64,000 nucleotides of DNA from Bog-473 sp963730785. GTDB lineage: Bacteria; Actinomycetota; Acidimicrobiia; Acidimicrobiales; RAAP-2. Position numbers and translations under genes: made by a program. Below are positions 61,619 to 64,000 of the stretch, piece after piece. The DNA is taken from NCBI GenBank assembly GCA_963730785.1, contig CAVSTF010000003.1, positions 124,001 through 188,000 on the forward strand. The letters are read 5' to 3'. The notes under the pieces are model-generated. The model did no database searches, was not told where the DNA came from, and worked only from the letters and a program-made list of their open reading frames with translations. Position 1 is the first letter of the stretch. Every line of letters begins with the position of its first letter.

Positions 61619-62764
61619 ATGGACTTCTCGCTCAGTGAGCCTGAGCTCGAACTAGTTGCCCTCAGCCGCGATTTCGCCCAGAAGGAGATCGCCATCCGAG
61701 CCCCGGCCGCCTGGGAAGAGGCACGCTGCCCCACCGATCTGCTCCGGGAGATGGGTGAACTCGGACTGCTGGGCATGCTCATTCCGGAGGAATGGGGCGG
61801 CATCGGCATGACCACCGTGGGCTTCGTGGCTGCCATGGAGCAGATCGGCCTGGCCGACCAATCGGTGGCCGCGGCCTGGCAGGCCCACGTCACCATCGGC
61901 TCGTTACCCCTCTTCCTTTTCGGCACCGACGAGCAGCGCGAGCGGTGGCTCCGACCATTGGCCGAAGGTCGGGCGCTGGGTGCGTTCGGTCTCACCGAGC
62001 CCGATGCCGGATCGGATGCCCGAGGCATCACCACGCGGGCGGAGAAACGTGACGGGGGCTGGCTGATCAACGGGGCCAAGACGTTCATCTCCAACGCTGG
62101 GACCGACATGTCGTTTGGGGTGACGCTGTTGGCCCGTACCGGTACCGACGAAGGCAGTCGCTCCTACGCCAGCTTCGTGGTCGAGAAGGACACGCCCGGT
62201 TTCACCATGGGTCCGAAGATGCGCGGCATCGGCTGGAAAGGGCTGGATACGCGGGCGTTGTTCTTCGATGACGTCTGGGTCCCCGATGAACATTTGGTCG
62301 GCGATCCCGCCATGGGACTGAGCCAGTTCCTGCGCACGCTCGAGGTCGGCCGCATCTCCATTGCCGCCTTGTCGCTCAGCCTGACGCAGGCCGTGCTCGA
62401 CCTGGCCACCGAATACGCCCGGGAGCGCAAGCAATTCGGCCAACCCATCTCGTCGTTCCAGGCCGTGCAGTTCAAGCTGGCAGATATGGCCACCGAACTT
62501 GAGGCGGCACGCTGGCTCACCTACCGAGCGGCCTCGCTACGCGACGCCGGGCAACCGTTTCTAAAGGAAGCGGCCATGGCCAAGCTGAAAGCGAGCCGCC
62601 TGGCCGTGTGGGCCGCATCGGAGGCGGTGCAGATCCACGGTGGTCTGGGCTACATGCTTGAGTCCCCGGTGGCCCGTTTCTATTGCGACGCCAAGGTGCT
62701 CGAGATCGGCGAGGGCACCAACGAAATACAGCACTTGGTCATCGCCCGAGCCCTGGGCTGTTGA
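61619..62764 (+). CDS. Acyl-CoA dehydrogenase
   Basis: A 381-residue complete acyl-CoA dehydrogenase. GAFGLTEPDAGSDARGITTRAEKRDGGWLINGAKTFISNAG is the flavin signature, FGQPISSFQAVQFKLADM is the second pattern, and DAKVLEIGEGTNEIQHLVIAR carries the catalytic Glu in EGT. Unlike the pair at 7968/9107 this has all motifs in one chain and looks like a homotetramer. It acts on an acyl-CoA of the local pathway. Confidence 0.95.
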   Translation: MDFSLSEPELELVALSRDFAQKEIAIRAPAAWEEARCPTDLLREMGELGLLGMLIPEEWGGIGMTTVGFVAAMEQIGLADQSVAAAWQAHVTIGSLPLFLFGTDEQRERWLRPLAEGRALGAFGLTEPDAGSDARGITTRAEKRDGGWLINGAKTFISNAGTDMSFGVTLLARTGTDEGSRSYASFVVEKDTPGFTMGPKMRGIGWKGLDTRALFFDDVWVPDEHLVGDPAMGLSQFLRTLEVGRISIAALSLSLTQAVLDLATEYARERKQFGQPISSFQAVQFKLADMATELEAARWLTYRAASLRDAGQPFLKEAAMAKLKASRLAVWAASEAVQIHGGLGYMLESPVARFYCDAKVLEIGEGTNEIQHLVIARALGC

Positions 62765-62768
62765 CGAC

Positions 62769-64000
62769 TTAAACGGCCGACAGCTTGCGGATGGCTGCCG
62801 CGATCCGATGCCGGTCGGGGAGCCACGCCTGCTCCAGTTCGGGCGCGTAGGGCGGTGGAGTGGCAGCCGCCCCAATGCGCTCAATGGGTGCATCGAGATC
62901 CCAGAACGCCTCGCGGGCGACGGTGGCCGCCACTTCGGCCCCGATGCCGAATGGCACCACGGCCTCATGGGCGATGAGCAAACGACTGGTCTTGTGCACC
63001 GACGCGAGGACAGGTTCCATGTCGAGTGGGGCGATGGTGCGCAGGTCGATCACTTCCACCGAGATCCCTTCGGTGGCCAGTTCATCGGCCGCCGCCAGTG
63101 CTTCATGCACCATGCGGGAGACCGAGACCACGGTGATGTCCGAACCTTCTCGCACGACGACGGACTTTCCGATGGGGATCCTGAAGTCGGCCGGAGGTTG
63201 CGGTCCCTTCATGCCGTAGAGCAATCGGTTCTCAATGAAGACCACCGGGTTGGGGTCTTCAATGGCGGAGAGCAAGAGCCCGTAGGTGTCGGCCGGCGTC
63301 GAGGGCATCACCACGGTCAGGCCTGGGATGTGGGCTAGCAGTGCCTCCAGGCTCTGCGAATGTTGACTGCCCGATGAACGCCCGGCTCCGAACTGGGTTC
63401 GCACGGTCAGCGCCATCTCGGCCGCACCGCCGGTCATGAAGGGGAGTTTGGCCGCCTGGTTGAGGAGTTGGTCCAGGCAGACGCCGAGGAAGTCCAGGTA
63501 CATGATTTCGACCACTGGACGCATACCGGCCATGGCGGCGCCGACGGCCACACCCACGACAGCCGTCTCCGATATCGGGGTGTCCCGGACCCGTTCACCG
63601 AAGCGCTCTCGGAGGCCGCGGGTCAGGCCGAAGACATTGCCGCCTTCGCCCACGTCGACCCCAGCGATGAACACGCGCTCATCGGTGGTCAGCGCCGACT
63701 CGAGGGCACTGGTGATGGCGTCCATGGTGCGCCACACCCCGAGTTCTCCGGTCGGCGCAACAGGTTCGGCCGGAGCTGGTCGTTCCCGGACGACGAAGTC
63801 GAAGAGGGTTGACGTGTCGGGGGCTGTCATGGCGGATGCCTGTGCCACCGCTTGGTCGAGCTGCTGATCCACTGCGGCCTCGAGTGCGATGAGCTCGGAT
63901 TCAGGAACGCCGGCCTCAATGAGCCGTTGGCGGTGCAGCACCAACGGGTCGCGACCTTGCCACTCCGTCAATTCTTCCGGCGTGCGGTAGCGCTGCGGGT
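62769..64000 (-). CDS. Fused E1 alpha-beta 2-oxoacid dehydrogenase/transketolase-like, 5' truncated by window edge
   Basis: The visible 400 or so residues are a complete E1 beta (transketolase C-terminal) subunit: TMDAITSALESALTTDERVFIAGVDVGEGGNVFGLTRGL, DTPISETAVVGVAVGAAMAGMRPVVEIMYLDF and VVMPSTPADTYGLLLSAIEDPNPVVFIENRLLYGMKG, then the C-terminal HEAVVPFGIGAEVAA. The frame stays open to base 64000. Before the beta domain, YRTPEELTEWQGRDPLVLHRQRLIEAG is the typical C-terminus of an E1 alpha subunit, so alpha and beta are fused in one gene whose start lies outside the window. It would decarboxylate a 2-oxoacid with ThDP. Confidence 0.88.
   Translation of the reverse strand, partial: PQRYRTPEELTEWQGRDPLVLHRQRLIEAGVPESELIALEAAVDQQLDQAVAQASAMTAPDTSTLFDFVVRERPAPAEPVAPTGELGVWRTMDAITSALESALTTDERVFIAGVDVGEGGNVFGLTRGLRERFGERVRDTPISETAVVGVAVGAAMAGMRPVVEIMYLDFLGVCLDQLLNQAAKLPFMTGGAAEMALTVRTQFGAGRSSGSQHSQSLEALLAHIPGLTVVMPSTPADTYGLLLSAIEDPNPVVFIENRLLYGMKGPQPPADFRIPIGKSVVVREGSDITVVSVSRMVHEALAAADELATEGISVEVIDLRTIAPLDMEPVLASVHKTSRLLIAHEAVVPFGIGAEVAATVAREAFWDLDAPIERIGAAATPPPYAPELEQAWLPDRHRIAAAIRKLSAV

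Noticed and set aside
1..64000. tRNA, rRNA, CRISPR, insertion sequence or prophage
   Set aside because: No cloverleaf-like segments, regularly spaced repeats, transposase, integrase or phage structural genes were seen on either strand.

Overview
The window (64 kb, GC-rich, no gap between genes over 300 bases) reads as a catabolic accessory region of an actinomycete. Supporting signs are cytochrome P450s, a mycofactocin-type SDR, two luciferase-like (probably F420-dependent) oxidoreductases, an Ltp2/DUF35 aldolase, AveC-like membrane proteins, many TetR regulators, frequent GTG starts and ATGA overlaps. A member of Acidimicrobiia or a related uncultured lineage is plausible, but that placement is inference. 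I saw no tRNA, rRNA, CRISPR array, transposase or phage gene.

Layout. 1-3766: alpha/beta hydrolases, an SDR and a thioesterase. 3980-10399: an operon of aldehyde dehydrogenase, P450, amidohydrolase and two acyl-CoA dehydrogenases. 10408-12749: a TetR regulator behind a DUF35-Ltp2 fusion. 12873-20203: frameshifted amidohydrolase, enoyl-CoA hydratase and a branched-chain-type ABC importer (fused livHM with two frameshifts, livG, livF, binding protein). 20370-22972: MFS exporter and epoxide-hydrolase-like gene divergent from a TetR. 23092-29749: SDRs, SGNH hydrolase, crotonase, two DUF427 proteins (one fused to a thioesterase), TetR. 29840-34932: 38-residue membrane peptide, AveC-like protein, P450, SDR, luciferase-like oxidoreductase, DapB-like protein. 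35095-44543: tandem-TetR regulator, VWA/MoxR pair, signal-less LivJ-like protein, second AveC-like protein, P450, two SDRs. 44750-46989: DUF305/LVIVD secreted pair. 47084-50762: amidohydrolase, orphan lipoprotein binding protein, DoxX. 50870-54769: P450, SDR, CMD, luciferase-like oxidoreductase, SnoaL. 54862-64000: Baeyer-Villiger-type monooxygenase, ArsR/AHSA1, cyclase, amidohydrolase, SDR, class II aldolase, acyl-CoA dehydrogenase, fused E1 alpha-beta.

Together the genes fit uptake of a hydrophobic, probably cyclic (terpenoid- or steroid-like) substrate, oxidation by P450s, BVMO and SDRs, ring or ester hydrolysis, CoA-dependent beta-oxidation and retro-aldol cleavage. The substrate cannot be read from sequence. 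The most interesting non-coding signal is a 16-bp near-palindrome, TTGACGTCGCCGTCAA and variants, found in five places, all intergenic, and probably the operator of a local TetR regulon. Six single-base frameshifts interrupt otherwise well-conserved genes and should be checked against reads before any gene is called dead.
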